A stretch of DNA of 64,000 nt, taken from contig NZ_SMYN01000003.1 in assembly GCF_004959935.1 (NCBI RefSeq), positions 1-64,000 of the forward strand, given 5' to 3'. Each line of letters starts with the position of its first letter. Within the stretch, counting starts at the first letter, position 1. The translations under genes and the position numbers were made by a program. The notes beneath the pieces are model-generated. The model was not told where the DNA came from. It did no database searches and saw only the letters and a program-made list of their open reading frames with translations. The DNA is from Falsirhodobacter xinxiangensis. Its GTDB lineage: Bacteria; Pseudomonadota; Alphaproteobacteria; Rhodobacterales; Rhodobacteraceae. Shown piece by piece: positions 37,029 through 45,577 of the stretch.

Positions 37029-40000
37029 ATGGCACAATTCTTCATCACTCGCCCGGTTCTTGCCTGGGTGATATCGATCTTCATCGTCATCGCGGGGCTT
37101 TTGTCGCTGCCGCAGATGCCGATCGCGCAATACCCGCAGGTGGCGCCGCCGCAGATCCAGATCTCGACGGTCTACACCGGCGCCACCCCGACCGAGATGT
37201 ATCAGTCCGTCGCCCAGCCCATCGAGGAGGAGCTGAACGGCATTCAGGGCATCCAGTATTTCGAATCGACCTCGGACGTGTCCGGCTCGGTGTCGATCAC
37301 CGCGACCTTCGCGCCGGGCACCGATGTGGGCACCGCGCAGGTGGACGTGCAGAACGCGGTCAGCCGGGTCGAACCCGTGCTGCCGCAATCGGTCGTCGAT
37401 CAGGGCGTCACGGTCGAAGAGGCGGGCGCGGGCTTTCTGATGGTGGTCGCGCTGACCTCGTCCGACGGGACGATGGATGCGACCGCGTTGGGCGATTACA
37501 TCAACCGCAACGTGGTCGGTGAAATCCGCCGGATCGACGGCGTTGGCCGCGCGCAGGTCTTCGCGTCCGAAGAAGCGATGCGCGTCTGGCTGGACCCGGA
37601 CAAGCTGACGGGCCTGAACATGTCGCCCGCCGATGTGGCCTCGGCCATCCAGGCCCAGAATGCGCAGGTCGCGGCGGGCCAGATCGGTGCCGACCCGAAC
37701 CCCATCGGCCAACAGCTGACCGCGACCGTTCTGGTCAAGGGCCAGCTGACCGAACCCGAAGAATTCGGCAACATCGTCCTGCGCGCCAACCCGGACGGCT
37801 CCACCGTCCGTCTGCGCGACGTCGCCACGGTCGAGATCGGGTCCGACAGCTACAACTTCGCCTCGCGCCTGAACGGCCTTCCCGCCGCCGGGATCGGGGT
37901 GCAGCTGTCCACCACCGGCAACGCCCTTGCCACATCCGAGGAAATCCAGGCCAAGATGGCCGAGCTTTCGGCGTTCTTCCCCGAGGGCGTCGAATACTCG
38001 ATCCCCTACGACACCTCGCCTTTCGTCGCCAAATCCATCGAAAAGGTGATCCACACGCTGATCGAGGCGATGGTCCTCGTGTTCATCGTGATGTTCCTGT
38101 TCCTGCAGAACTTCCGCTATACCGTGATCCCGACCATCGTGGTGCCGATCGCGCTGGCGGGGACCATCGCGGTAATGCTGGTCGCGGGTTTCTCCATCAA
38201 CGTGCTGACCATGTTCGCGATGGTTCTGGCCATCGGCATCCTTGTCGATGACGCCATCGTCGTGATCGAAAACGTGGAACGCATCATGGCGACCGAGGGG
38301 CTGCCCCCCAAGGAAGCCACGCAAAAAGCCATGGGCGAGATTTCGGGCGCGATCATCGGCATCACGCTGGTGCTGGCGGCGGTGTTCATCCCGATGGCCT
38401 TCTTCCCCGGATCGACCGGCATCATCTATCGCCAGTTCGCGCTGACGATGGTGGTCTCGATCCTGTTCTCGGCCTTCCTTGCATTGACGCTGACGCCCGC
38501 GCTGTGTGCGACGTTCCTGAAGCCGATCAAGGGCCATCACGAGAAGAAGGGCTTCTTCGGCTGGTTCAACCGCAAGTTCGACGCGGCGACGAACCGTTAC
38601 AGCAACAGCGTGAAGATCCTGACGCGGCGCACCGGCCTCGTGATGCTGATCTATGTCGGCATCGTCGCGATCACCGGCTTGGGCTTCACCTCGCTGCCGA
38701 CTTCGTTCCTTCCGAACGAGGATCAGGGCTTCATCATCTCTGACATCCAGACCCCGGCCACCGCCAGTTCGCAGCGGACCGATGCCGCGATCCGCCGGAT
38801 CGAGGGCTATTACCAAGAGAACCCGGCGATCGAGAATATCTTCGCCATCCGCGGCTTCTCCTTCTCGGGTCAGGGGCCGAACGCGGGGCTTGCCTTCATC
38901 ACCTTCACCGACTGGGCAGACCGTGACCAGACCGCGGACGAGATTGCGATGAACGCCAACATGACCCTGTTCGCGGAAAAGGACGCGCAGATCTTCTCGC
39001 TGTCGCCGCCGGCGATTCCGGGCTTCGGCACCTCGGGCGGGTTCACCTTCCGCCTTCAGGACCGGGGCGGGAACGGGCAGCAGGCGCTGAACGCGGCCGC
39101 GGCGCAACTGATGGAAGAAGCGCAGAAGGGCGGCATCGTCACCGGCCTGCGGACCGAAGGGATGCCCGCCGCCGCGCAGGTGTCGATCGTGATCGACCGC
39201 GACAAGGCCCAGACCTTCGGCGTCGCCTTCAGCGACATCAACCAGACCATCTCGGCCAACCTCGGCTCCACCTATGTCAACGACTTCCCGAACCAGGGGA
39301 AGATGCAGCGCGTGATCGTCCAGGCGCAGCAGGACAGCCGGATGCAGGCCGAGGACATCCTGAATCTGACCGTGCGCAATTCGAATGGCGGGATGGTCCC
39401 CTTCTCGTCCTTCGCGACGGTGGAATGGGAACAGGGGGCGAGCCAGGTCGTCGGCTATAATGGCTATCAGGCGGTGCGGATCGCGGGTCAGGCGATGCCC
39501 GGCTATTCCTCCGGTGCTGCCGTGGCAGAGATGGAGCGGCTGGCCGCACAGCTTCCGCAGGGCTTCGCCTATGAATGGACCGGCCAGACGCTGGAGGAGA
39601 TTTCCTCGGGCAACACCTCGACCATCCTGTTCGCGATGTCGGTCCTGTTCATCTTCCTGCTGCTGTCGGGGCTTTACGAAAGCTGGTCGATCCCGCTTTC
39701 GGTGATGCTGGTCGTGCCGCTGGGCGTCATCGGCTGTATCGCGGCGGTGATGCTGCGCGACATGCCGAACGACGTGTATTTCAAGGTGGGGTTGATCGCG
39801 ATCATCGGCCTTTCGGCGAAGAACGCGATTCTGATCGTGGAATTCGCCAAGGACCTGCGCGAACAGGGCATGACCCTGATCGAAGCGGCGGTCGAGGCGG
39901 CAAAGCTGCGCTTCCGCCCGATCCTGATGACCTCGATGGCGTTCACGCTGGGCGTGGTGCCGCTGGCCATCGCCACGGGCGCGTCGGCCGCTTCGCAGAA

Positions 40001-40121
40001 CGCGATCGGGACCGGGGTGATCGGGGGGATGATCTCGGCCACGATCCTTGCGATCTTCTTCGTGCCGGTGTTCTTCGTCTTCGTGCTGAACATCTTCAGC
40101 AAGCTGCGCCGCAAGGCATGA
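37029..40121 (+). CDS. RND multidrug efflux transporter (AcrB/MexF type)
   Basis: This 1030-residue inner-membrane proton-driven pump has twelve helices and two large periplasmic loops, the standard HAE1 layout. Proton-relay residues are visible: the Asp pair in GILVDDAIVV (near residue 400), Lys in GLSAKNAILIVEF and Arg in LRFRPILMTS. It begins MAQFFITRPV after CAGGAA. The substrate range cannot be read from sequence. It ends before a bidirectional terminator. Confidence 0.95.
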   Translation: MAQFFITRPVLAWVISIFIVIAGLLSLPQMPIAQYPQVAPPQIQISTVYTGATPTEMYQSVAQPIEEELNGIQGIQYFESTSDVSGSVSITATFAPGTDVGTAQVDVQNAVSRVEPVLPQSVVDQGVTVEEAGAGFLMVVALTSSDGTMDATALGDYINRNVVGEIRRIDGVGRAQVFASEEAMRVWLDPDKLTGLNMSPADVASAIQAQNAQVAAGQIGADPNPIGQQLTATVLVKGQLTEPEEFGNIVLRANPDGSTVRLRDVATVEIGSDSYNFASRLNGLPAAGIGVQLSTTGNALATSEEIQAKMAELSAFFPEGVEYSIPYDTSPFVAKSIEKVIHTLIEAMVLVFIVMFLFLQNFRYTVIPTIVVPIALAGTIAVMLVAGFSINVLTMFAMVLAIGILVDDAIVVIENVERIMATEGLPPKEATQKAMGEISGAIIGITLVLAAVFIPMAFFPGSTGIIYRQFALTMVVSILFSAFLALTLTPALCATFLKPIKGHHEKKGFFGWFNRKFDAATNRYSNSVKILTRRTGLVMLIYVGIVAITGLGFTSLPTSFLPNEDQGFIISDIQTPATASSQRTDAAIRRIEGYYQENPAIENIFAIRGFSFSGQGPNAGLAFITFTDWADRDQTADEIAMNANMTLFAEKDAQIFSLSPPAIPGFGTSGGFTFRLQDRGGNGQQALNAAAAQLMEEAQKGGIVTGLRTEGMPAAAQVSIVIDRDKAQTFGVAFSDINQTISANLGSTYVNDFPNQGKMQRVIVQAQQDSRMQAEDILNLTVRNSNGGMVPFSSFATVEWEQGASQVVGYNGYQAVRIAGQAMPGYSSGAAVAEMERLAAQLPQGFAYEWTGQTLEEISSGNTSTILFAMSVLFIFLLLSGLYESWSIPLSVMLVVPLGVIGCIAAVMLRDMPNDVYFKVGLIAIIGLSAKNAILIVEFAKDLREQGMTLIEAAVEAAKLRFRPILMTSMAFTLGVVPLAIATGASAASQNAIGTGVIGGMISATILAIFFVPVFFVFVLNIFSKLRRKA

Positions 40122-40127
40122 CATGAA

Positions 40128-40151
40128 AAGGGCGCCCCACGGGGCGCCCTT
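40128..40151. terminator. Bidirectional terminator between RND and sensor kinase genes
   Basis: AAGGGCGCCCC and GGGGCGCCCTT form a near-perfect palindrome in the 32-base gap between two convergent genes, flanked by A and T residues. Confidence 0.75.
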
Positions 40152-40153
40152 CT

Positions 40154-41494
40154 TCAATGCGGCAGGTGCGTCACGATGCTGATACGGACCCCGCCGGGAT
40201 CGAACACCTGTTCGACGGACGCATCAAGCTGCTGGCCCAGCGCCTGCTCCAGCAGGATCGAGCCGAAGCCGCGCCGCGTCGGCGGCACCACGATCGGCCC
40301 TCCGCTTTCCTGCCAATCGAAATGCAGCACATTGCCGTTCTCCAGCCGCCATTGCGCCGCGACCTTGCCGGAGGCCACCGACAGGCTGCCGTATTTCGCG
40401 GCATTGGTCGTCATCTCGTGGATGGCCAAGGCCAGCGGCAGGGCGGTATCGGCAGGCAGATAGATGTCCGGCCCCTCCAGCGTCACCCGGCGCGCATCGG
40501 CATAGGCGGCAAGCTCGCTCAGCACGACCTGACGAAGCCCGATGCCCGACCAGTTGTTGTCGGTCAGCAGCGTGTGGCTTGATGCCAGCGACCGGATACG
40601 GCGGCGGATGCTTTGCGCGAAATCCTCCATCCCGTCCGAGGTGCGCAGCGTGAAGTTGATGATCGACTGCACCGACGCCAGCGAATTCTTCACCCGGTGG
40701 TGCAATTCGCGCATCACCAGCGCCTGCTGCCGTTCGGCGGCGCGCCGATCGGTCACGTCGAACAGCACGCCATAGGCGGCATCGCCCTTCCCCGAGGTCA
40801 GATCGCAGATCATCATGATGCTGCGGACATCGCCCGTTGGCAGCGGCAGCGCGAAATCCGTCTCCAGCCGGGTGCGGCCCTTCGCCGCATCGTCCAGCAC
40901 ATCCCGCAATGCGCCCCGCTCCGGCCCATCGACCAGCGCGATCAACGCCGCCATGGATTGCGGCGCGGCGCGCAGGATGTCTCGGGCACGGGCGTCCAGC
41001 ACCAGCGCATCGCGGCAGGCGCACCATTCGAAGGTGCCAAGCCCCGCGATTTCCAGCGCCGCATCCAGACGGGCGCGGCTCTGGTCAAGCTGGGTTTCGG
41101 CATCGCGCAGCGCGCCCCGCTCCTTCGCCTCGCGCAGCGCGCGCGACACGCAGGGGCCAAGCCGCTGAAGCCGGGTCTTCAGGACGTAGTCGGTCGCGCC
41201 ATCCTTCAACGCCTCGACCGCGATCTCCTCGCCCAGCGTGGCCGAGACGAAAATGAACGGCAAATCCGGCCGGGCGACCCGCGCCAGTTTCAGCGCCGAC
41301 ATGCCGTCGAAGGTCGGCAGGGTATAGTCCGCAAGGATCAGGTCATAATCGCCATCCAGCGCGGCGGCGAAATCCTCGCGCGTCCAGACGCGGTGCAGAT
41401 CGTGCGTGATACCGCCCCGCCGCAGATGTTCCGCAACGAGGTCCGCATCGAGCGCGCTGTCTTCCAGCAGCAGAATGGAGGCCTTGCCCGTCAC
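40154..41494 (-). CDS. REC - HWE-family histidine kinase
   Basis: This 446-residue hybrid protein has an N-terminal receiver (acid pair at residues 11-12, phospho-acceptor Asp56 in LILADYTLP), a PAS-like middle segment, and an HWE/HisKA_2 kinase with ELHHRVKN (His265/266), IHEMTTNAAKYG and the WQESGGP end motif. HWE kinases often act on PhyR in the general stress response. It starts with GTG overlapping the stop of the single-domain regulator by four bases. It has no membrane segment. The receiver suggests it is the output end of the phytochrome relay. Confidence 0.87.
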   Translation of the reverse strand: MTGKASILLLEDSALDADLVAEHLRRGGITHDLHRVWTREDFAAALDGDYDLILADYTLPTFDGMSALKLARVARPDLPFIFVSATLGEEIAVEALKDGATDYVLKTRLQRLGPCVSRALREAKERGALRDAETQLDQSRARLDAALEIAGLGTFEWCACRDALVLDARARDILRAAPQSMAALIALVDGPERGALRDVLDDAAKGRTRLETDFALPLPTGDVRSIMMICDLTSGKGDAAYGVLFDVTDRRAAERQQALVMRELHHRVKNSLASVQSIINFTLRTSDGMEDFAQSIRRRIRSLASSHTLLTDNNWSGIGLRQVVLSELAAYADARRVTLEGPDIYLPADTALPLALAIHEMTTNAAKYGSLSVASGKVAAQWRLENGNVLHFDWQESGGPIVVPPTRRGFGSILLEQALGQQLDASVEQVFDPGGVRISIVTHLPH

Positions 41495-41964
41495 GCCTCG
41501 GTGATCCGCATCGGCTGGTTGCGCGGACGCGGGGGATGCGGCTCGTTCAGGATGGCCCAGAACATGCCGACCTCCTGGATCGCCTTGAAGAATTCCTTGA
41601 AATCGACGGGTTTCACGACGAAGGCGTTCACCCCAAGCTCATAGCTGCGGACAAGATCCCGTTCTTCCTTGGATGCGGTCAGCATCACGACCGGGATGTG
41701 GCGCAGATCGGCATCGCCCTTGATCTTCTCCAGCACCTGAAGCCCGTCCACCTTGGGCAGCTTCAGGTCCAGCAGCACCACTGCCGGATCGACAGGGGGG
41801 CGGCCCGAATGCGGGCCGCGATACAGCAGCCAGTCCAGTGCCTCGGCCCCGTCGCGAGCGGTCACCACCTCGTTCGCAAGCTGGCTTCGGTCCAGCGCGG
41901 CAAGGGTCAGTTCCAGATCCTTGGGATTGTCTTCGACAAGCAGGATCGGCTTCAATTCTGCCAT
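41491..41964 (-). CDS. Single-domain response regulator (Rcp1-like)
   Basis: This 157-residue CheY-like protein resembles the phytochrome-linked Rcp1 group: acid pair at 11-12 (VEDNPKD), phospho-acceptor Asp66 (VVLLDLKLP), Thr in VMLTAS and Lys in VVKPVD. There is no output domain, so it should relay phosphate or bind a partner. GAAGGAGAAG precedes the ATG at 41964. It overlaps bphP by 13 bases and the HWE kinase by four. Confidence 0.9.
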   Translation of the reverse strand: MAELKPILLVEDNPKDLELTLAALDRSQLANEVVTARDGAEALDWLLYRGPHSGRPPVDPAVVLLDLKLPKVDGLQVLEKIKGDADLRHIPVVMLTASKEERDLVRSYELGVNAFVVKPVDFKEFFKAIQEVGMFWAILNEPHPPRPRNQPMRITEA

Positions 41965-44150
41965 GTCTTCTCCTTCACCGGGTCGGGCAATGCGAAATGG
42001 AAGGTCGCACCTTTTCCCAGTGCGCCTTCCGCCCATGTTCGTCCGCCGTGACGTTCCACGATCCGGCGCACGTTGGCAAGCCCGATCCCGCTGCCTTCGT
42101 AATCCTCCATGCGGTGCAAACGCTGGAAAACCCCGAACAGTTTCTCCACATAAGCCATGTCGAAGCCCACCCCGTCATCGGCGACGGACCAGACCGTCTC
42201 TCCTGTCCCGCGGGTCGAGGTGATCGTGATCGAGGCAGGGTCCTTGCCGCGCGTATATTTGATCGCGTTGCTCAGCAGGTTCTGCCAGACCGACCGCAGG
42301 AAGGACGCATCCCCCACGCCCGGATGCAGGTCCGCCACATGCCATTCTATCCTGCGCCCTTCGGTTTCCGGGCGCAGCATCCGCCGCACCTCGGCCACCA
42401 GCTTGTTCATGTCGATCGGCAGCGGCGTCAGCACCGCCCGCCCCATCTGCGAGAAGTTCAGAAGATCGTCCACCAGACGCCCCGCCGAAAACGCGCTTTC
42501 GATGATCGTGTCCAGATACCGCCGCCCGCGCGCATCCAGCCCGTTCTCCTCCTCGCGCAGCAATTCGGCATAGCCGACGATGTGGCGGAACGGCGCGCGC
42601 AGATCGTGGCTGACGGAATAGGAGAACGCCTCCAGTTCCTTGTTCGAGCGGCGGAGTTCCTCGGTCAGTTCCGCCATTTCCTCGGCCTTGCGCATGACGA
42701 TGCCGGTGACGGCGCCTTGCAGGCTGCGGACGGTTTCCATCTGGGCGGGGGTCCACGGCTCGGCCCGCTGATGGACCAGTTCGCGCCACGCGGCAAAGGA
42801 TTCGCGCGGGTTGATGCTGCCCGTTTCCTTCCTCGGATCGCCGCCCCAACTGACGGTCTGCACCACCTCGGGCCGGAACCACAGCATATAGGACGCATGA
42901 AGCTGCGAGATGGTCATGCCCATGACGCCGCTGGCCACCTCGGCGAATGTTTCGGCACCCGGCATATGCGTGGCCAGCGCGTTGGTCTGGAACAGCGCAT
43001 CATGCGGCTGCGTGCGGTTCAGCCAGTCCGTGATGGCAAGCACCTGATCCTCGGTCGGGGTCGCACCAAGCAGATGGCATCGCCCATCGAAGATCAGCGC
43101 CGCCCCCTTTGCATCGGTCAGTTCCAGCACGTCGTCGGCATGGCGCGTCAGACCGTCGATGAAACGCGGCTCGGCGGCCATATACGACAGCAGCCGCGCC
43201 TCGACCGCATGGAGGGCGACCCGCTCCGCCGCCTCGGCGCTGCGGGTGCGCGCGCCGATCAGCATCGCCGCGATCTGGCCAAGAAAGTCGCAGGCATTGC
43301 GCACATGGATCGGCACCCGCTTGGGCAGCGCGTTGTGGCAGGCGATCAGGCCCCAAAGCCGCCCCTCGTCCAGAATCGAGATCGACATCGACGCCGCCGT
43401 TCCCATGTTCCGCATGTATTGCGCATGCACGGGCGATACGCTGCGAAGCACCGAATGGCTCAGGTCCAGAGGGTCCGCCGGCAGGATCGGAACCGGCTCG
43501 TATCCCGCATCCGGGATCAGGCGCAGACGGTTCAGACGGTAGAGTTCACGCGCCTGTGCCGGAATGTCCGCCGCCGGAAACCGCAGGTTCATATAGGAGG
43601 GCAGCGCCCCGTTCCCCTCCTCGGCGATGACGATGCCGTTCCAGTCCTCGTCGAAACGATAGACGAGGACGCGGTCGAAATCGGTCAGCTCCCGGACCTG
43701 CTGGGCGATGGACGCGGCCAGCGCCGGAACGTCCGCCACGGCCTGAAGCGCCTCGACCCCGCGCCGGATGCGGGGGTGCAGCACGTCCAGCGATCCGGCA
43801 CCCGCGTGCGATACCTCGAATTCCACGATGATCAGATCGGGCAGTCGATGCGCCACGACAGCCCATGTCTGCCCGCCCGATTCCAGCGTGCACAGGGTCG
43901 CCGTGCCGTCGCTGGGCAGATCACCGCGCAGCGCCTCGGCCAGACCGCCCATCCCGGGAAGCTCGGTCAGCACCCGGCCCAGAACATCCCCGGCCACGAT
44001 CCACGCCACATTCCCGCTGGCCTGCACGATTTCAAGACCATCCGGACGGATCGCCAGAAGCACGCCATGCGGCTGGATCGACCCCGGAATATGGATGGGT
44101 TCGGCGGCGCAGCCACCCAGGTCGGATCGGTCATCCGTAAAGTCGTTCAC
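41952..44150 (-). CDS. bphP: Bacteriophytochrome histidine kinase
   Basis: This 732-residue red/far-red photoreceptor has PAS, GAF and PHY domains followed by HisKA and HATPase. Cys14 just before EPIHIPGSIQPHG is the biliverdin attachment residue; DIP at 195-197, His272 in LIACHNA and PRESF at 448-452 (PHY tongue) are conserved, and His515 in YSVSHDLRAP is the phospho-acceptor. It should therefore bind chromophore and signal. The start is GTG at 44150. No heme oxygenase (bphO) is adjacent, so biliverdin must come from elsewhere. An EcfG-like promoter lies 37 bases upstream. Confidence 0.94.
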   Translation of the reverse strand: MNDFTDDRSDLGGCAAEPIHIPGSIQPHGVLLAIRPDGLEIVQASGNVAWIVAGDVLGRVLTELPGMGGLAEALRGDLPSDGTATLCTLESGGQTWAVVAHRLPDLIIVEFEVSHAGAGSLDVLHPRIRRGVEALQAVADVPALAASIAQQVRELTDFDRVLVYRFDEDWNGIVIAEEGNGALPSYMNLRFPAADIPAQARELYRLNRLRLIPDAGYEPVPILPADPLDLSHSVLRSVSPVHAQYMRNMGTAASMSISILDEGRLWGLIACHNALPKRVPIHVRNACDFLGQIAAMLIGARTRSAEAAERVALHAVEARLLSYMAAEPRFIDGLTRHADDVLELTDAKGAALIFDGRCHLLGATPTEDQVLAITDWLNRTQPHDALFQTNALATHMPGAETFAEVASGVMGMTISQLHASYMLWFRPEVVQTVSWGGDPRKETGSINPRESFAAWRELVHQRAEPWTPAQMETVRSLQGAVTGIVMRKAEEMAELTEELRRSNKELEAFSYSVSHDLRAPFRHIVGYAELLREEENGLDARGRRYLDTIIESAFSAGRLVDDLLNFSQMGRAVLTPLPIDMNKLVAEVRRMLRPETEGRRIEWHVADLHPGVGDASFLRSVWQNLLSNAIKYTRGKDPASITITSTRGTGETVWSVADDGVGFDMAYVEKLFGVFQRLHRMEDYEGSGIGLANVRRIVERHGGRTWAEGALGKGATFHFALPDPVKEKTWQN

Positions 44151-44186
44151 GTCGGGCGCCTTTTCTTTGGATGCACAACCCAGAGG

Positions 44187-44212
44187 AACCGGGAAGCGTG
44201 TGAGATCGTTCC
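44187..44212 (-). promoter_or_regulatory. EcfG-like promoter of the bphP operon, GGAAC-N17-GGTT
   Basis: On the minus strand GGAAC (44212-44208), a 17-base spacer and GGTT (44190-44187) precede the GTG of bphP by 37 bases. Confidence 0.5.
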
Positions 44213-44258
44213 CATATGGCCGTGACCAACGGACATGTTCAGGACGTCAGGGGCGGCG

Positions 44259-44295
44259 CACGGGCAGGACTTCCGGGGGGAAGGTCCGGCCCGTG
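44259..44295 (-). terminator. Long hairpin after the secreted three-module gene
   Basis: CACGGGC and GCCCGTG enclose a second stem (GGACTTCC with GGAAGGTCC, one bulge), eight bases past the stop at 44303. The stem is strong but no T-tract follows, so it may be a processing or stability element rather than a classical terminator. Confidence 0.45.
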
Positions 44296-44302
44296 TCGTC
44301 AT

Positions 44303-45490
44303 TCAATTGCGCAGCTTGATCTGCCGCATCTTCAGCCCGTCCGAGGCATCGTCATTCGTCAGTCCGACCAGATAGCGCCCGGTTGCCAGTTCGGCCACGA
44401 ATTCCGCCGATGCGAGCGAGCCGCTGCTGATCTCCTCCTGAACCAGCTCCCCGGTCTCGGTGAACAGGCGCAGGGTGAAGGAACTGGTGACGCTGACGCC
44501 TTCGATCGTGACGGGGCCTTCGGCGGTCACATCGAACGCGGTCCAAAGCGTCCGGGCGCGGTCCAGCGTCTTGCTTTCCAGCGCAGTCTCCAGCGTGCCC
44601 AGCTCCTCGATCGCCGCGCCGTCGCCGGCTTCGGGAATCCGCACGCCCTGCGCGACCTCGGCCCCCGAGGCGCTTTCGGCCGACACTTCCAGCGTGAAGC
44701 TGCCCGACCCTTCGCTATAGGGCGCGACGGTCACGCAATATTCGCCCGGCTCGAAGCTTTCGGCGATGCGGCTGTCGGTGCCGGGCATTTCGGCATGGTC
44801 ATCGTTTTCGAACAGCAGCGCGCCCGAGGCGTCGCGCACGGTCAGGAAGGTGTCGATCTCGGCGCTGCCCGCATCGATGCGCAGGCCGACCGGGGCATCC
44901 ACGCCGACGCGATAGGATTGCGAGCCGCTGCTGCCGATGGTGCCGGTCACGCTCTGCGTCTCGCCACCGGCGATGCCTTCGGCCAGCACCGGCGTCAGGT
45001 TCGGGTCGGCGCAGGTCGCGGCGATGGCTTCGTTTTCCGCCGCCAGCGGATCGGGCGGCAGACCGGGCGAGGCCAGGACGATCACCATCGCATCGCTGGT
45101 CGGCTCTCCGCCCAGAAGGCGCGACTGGGCACAATAGGTGCCGGGCTGAAGCGTGGTGCCGATCTGCGCATCCAGATCGCCCGCCCCGTCATCGTCCCAG
45201 GAAATCAGGCTGCCATCGGCGGCATAAAGCGCCAGCACCGTGTCGATCCCGCGGCCCAGCGTCTGAAGCGTCAGCTCCGTCGGCTCGGTCACTTCGAATT
45301 CCACATAGGCGGGTTCGGACCGCACCGGGCGCGTCACCAGCGTCACCTCGGCAAAGTCGGGCGACAGGGCGGTGGGCAGCTTTTGCGTCAGCGCGATGGG
45401 CTGGCCGCAGGCACCGGCGTCCTGGGCAAAGGCAGGCGCGGCAAGAAGGGCGGGGAAAATGCAGCTTGAAAGGAGCTTGGTTCTGAACAC
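44303..45490 (-). CDS. Secreted protein with three PPC-like beta-sandwich modules
   Basis: The 395-residue precursor has a signal peptide (residues 1-22, PAFAQ). The mature chain looks like three related modules of about 100 residues, each with an AYVEFEV/YRVGVDAP/WTAFDVTAE strand, a DTVLALY/DTFLTVRD/FTLRLF strand and a PGTYCAQ/PGEYCVTV/TGRYLVGL strand, as in bacterial pre-peptidase C-terminal domains. The Asp-rich DDDGAGD and DDHAE loops could bind calcium. No catalytic domain is present. It starts with GTG after AAGGA. The role is unknown, possibly surface or matrix binding. Confidence 0.7.
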   Translation of the reverse strand: MFRTKLLSSCIFPALLAAPAFAQDAGACGQPIALTQKLPTALSPDFAEVTLVTRPVRSEPAYVEFEVTEPTELTLQTLGRGIDTVLALYAADGSLISWDDDGAGDLDAQIGTTLQPGTYCAQSRLLGGEPTSDAMVIVLASPGLPPDPLAAENEAIAATCADPNLTPVLAEGIAGGETQSVTGTIGSSGSQSYRVGVDAPVGLRIDAGSAEIDTFLTVRDASGALLFENDDHAEMPGTDSRIAESFEPGEYCVTVAPYSEGSGSFTLEVSAESASGAEVAQGVRIPEAGDGAAIEELGTLETALESKTLDRARTLWTAFDVTAEGPVTIEGVSVTSSFTLRLFTETGELVQEEISSGSLASAEFVAELATGRYLVGLTNDDASDGLKMRQIKLRN

Positions 45491-45536
45491 GGCGGAGTCC
45501 TTCGCAGGATACGGGTCTGCCTGTTCGATGCCCCAG

Positions 45537-45577
45537 ATCGCAATGAATTGAAAGGAAAGACTGCCTCCAATCGCAAT
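45537..45577. repeat. Direct repeat ATCGCAAT, 33 bp apart
   Basis: Two copies of ATCGCAAT (45537-45544 and 45570-45577) lie in the 87-base gap upstream of the secreted three-module gene. The 33-base period is close to three helical turns, so both faces could bind one regulator. Confidence 0.35.

Noticed and set aside
35442-40157. A 1571-codon open frame antisense to the tetR-RND operon
   Set aside because: High G+C at third positions keeps antisense frames open; the translation is low-complexity His/Arg/Asp-rich and the opposite strand encodes clear protein families.
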